Part shown: piece by piece, positions 41,271 through 41,670 of the stretch
How positions within the stretch are numbered: position 1 is the stretch's first letter
Layout: every line of letters starts with the position of its first letter
Position numbers and translations under genes: made by a program
Notes under the pieces: generated by a model
Seen by the model: only the letters and a program-made list of their open reading frames with translations
What the model was told of the DNA's origin: nothing
Databases searched by the model: none
From: Ornithinibacillus halotolerans
Lineage (GTDB): Bacteria; Bacillota; Bacilli; Bacillales; Amphibacillaceae
Direction of reading: 5' to 3'
DNA: 41,670 bases
NCBI RefSeq assembly: GCF_014637405.1
Contig: NZ_BMEY01000029.1
Location: 1-41,670 of the forward strand

Positions 41271-41574
41271 ATTATGAATCAGATGAGCGGTTTGTATAAA
41301 TAATTTTAACTATCGTTTGTGAAAGATAGAGCCACCGTTTGTAGAGTTGAAATAAACTAATCTTCAATTGTTCTCTTTATCCAAATGAGACAGTGTCAAA
41401 AACAGAATTTTTTAATATTAGATGTATACCTTATTCTTTATATTTTATGGAAGCAATTGGGTCCAGAAAACCAATCACAAAGGGATTTCCATGATATAAA
41501 ATCCATACACCACAAAATTTACTCGATTTATCAGTGAACAAACGAGGCTGGGACAAAACTAGCCAGAAAGTAAT
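41271..41574. other. Non-coding stretch at the right end
   Basis: No gene seen. A GAGGCTGGGACAAAACTA motif at about 41544-41561 is of a kind often met next to insertion-sequence ends in Firmicutes (recalled, not searched). Confidence 0.35.
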
Positions 41575-41621
41575 AAAAAACTGGTTCCAAGCGATTGAAA
41601 ATTGCTTGGAACCAGTTTTTT
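41575..41621. terminator. Perfect 18-base hairpin, bidirectional terminator
   Basis: AAAAAACTGGTTCCAAGC (41575-41592) pairs perfectly with GCTTGGAACCAGTTTTTT (41604-41621) around an 11-base loop, with T-runs on both strands. Probably the shared end of a plus-strand transcript and a gene entering from the right. Confidence 0.75.
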
Positions 41622-41670
41622 TGAAATCATTTCCATTTCCTAAACTAGATTTGCCGTTTTTGGCGGTATA

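Overview
The window is low-GC, Gram-positive-type DNA. It has strong AGGAGG ribosome sites, frequent TTG and GTG starts, lipoprotein signal peptides and U-tailed hairpin terminators. Gene content (dipeptide-type ABC importer, glycine-betaine binding protein, PucR and LysR regulators, CcpA-type cre site, barnase/barstar) points to a Bacillaceae member, plausibly a salt-tolerant genus such as Oceanobacillus or Virgibacillus. The genus is inferred from gene flavour, not from a marker gene. I saw no rRNA, tRNA or CRISPR.

Layout. (1) 707-10264, minus strand: a complete five-part peptide-type ABC importer (two ATPases, two permeases, lipoprotein) interleaved with two zinc-dependent succinylglutamate desuccinylase/aspartoacylase-family enzymes. 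An XRE-cupin regulator and a third paralogous enzyme lie just upstream. This looks like uptake plus hydrolysis of an N-acylated compound. (2) 11329-12588: an HTH gene followed by a frameshifted, possibly TumE/DUF6516-like gene. (3) 12998-19137: an AEC permease, then a tripartite tricarboxylate transporter (TctC-TctB-TctA) with an asparaginase-like amidohydrolase. A perfect cre box sits in the promoter, and a LysR gene converges on the operon. (4) 19432-27903, minus strand: a PucR regulator followed by one tight operon: Asp/Glu racemase-like, OPT transporter, DUF917, DUF1177, AroM-like, EamA permease and an M29-like metalloprotein. It reads as a catabolic operon of unknown substrate. (5) 28164-28923: a lipid-anchored barnase with its barstar. 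(6) 29097-37725: mixed accessory DNA. It holds an orphan glycine-betaine binding lipoprotein, a duplicated ParB-like gene, an IS110 remnant, a LuxR/3-hydroxyacyl-CoA dehydrogenase divergent pair, a small XRE/membrane pair with a clear operator, and decayed SGNH-hydrolase and GAF genes. (7) 38220-41215: an AT-rich three-gene operon coding a nitrilase-fold protein with a long novel N-terminus, a winged-helix protein and an all-helical protein. This is the best candidate for an undescribed system.

Intergenic regions carry two families of dispersed palindromic repeats. One has the core ACCGTCCCCATG and forms REPIN-like inverted pairs at 34656-34733 and 36191-36270. The other has the core GGGAGGTGTCAGGCACC and is present six times. 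They mark gene ends and several rearrangement borders, including the end of a 470-bp duplication (31312-31781 and 36806-37275).
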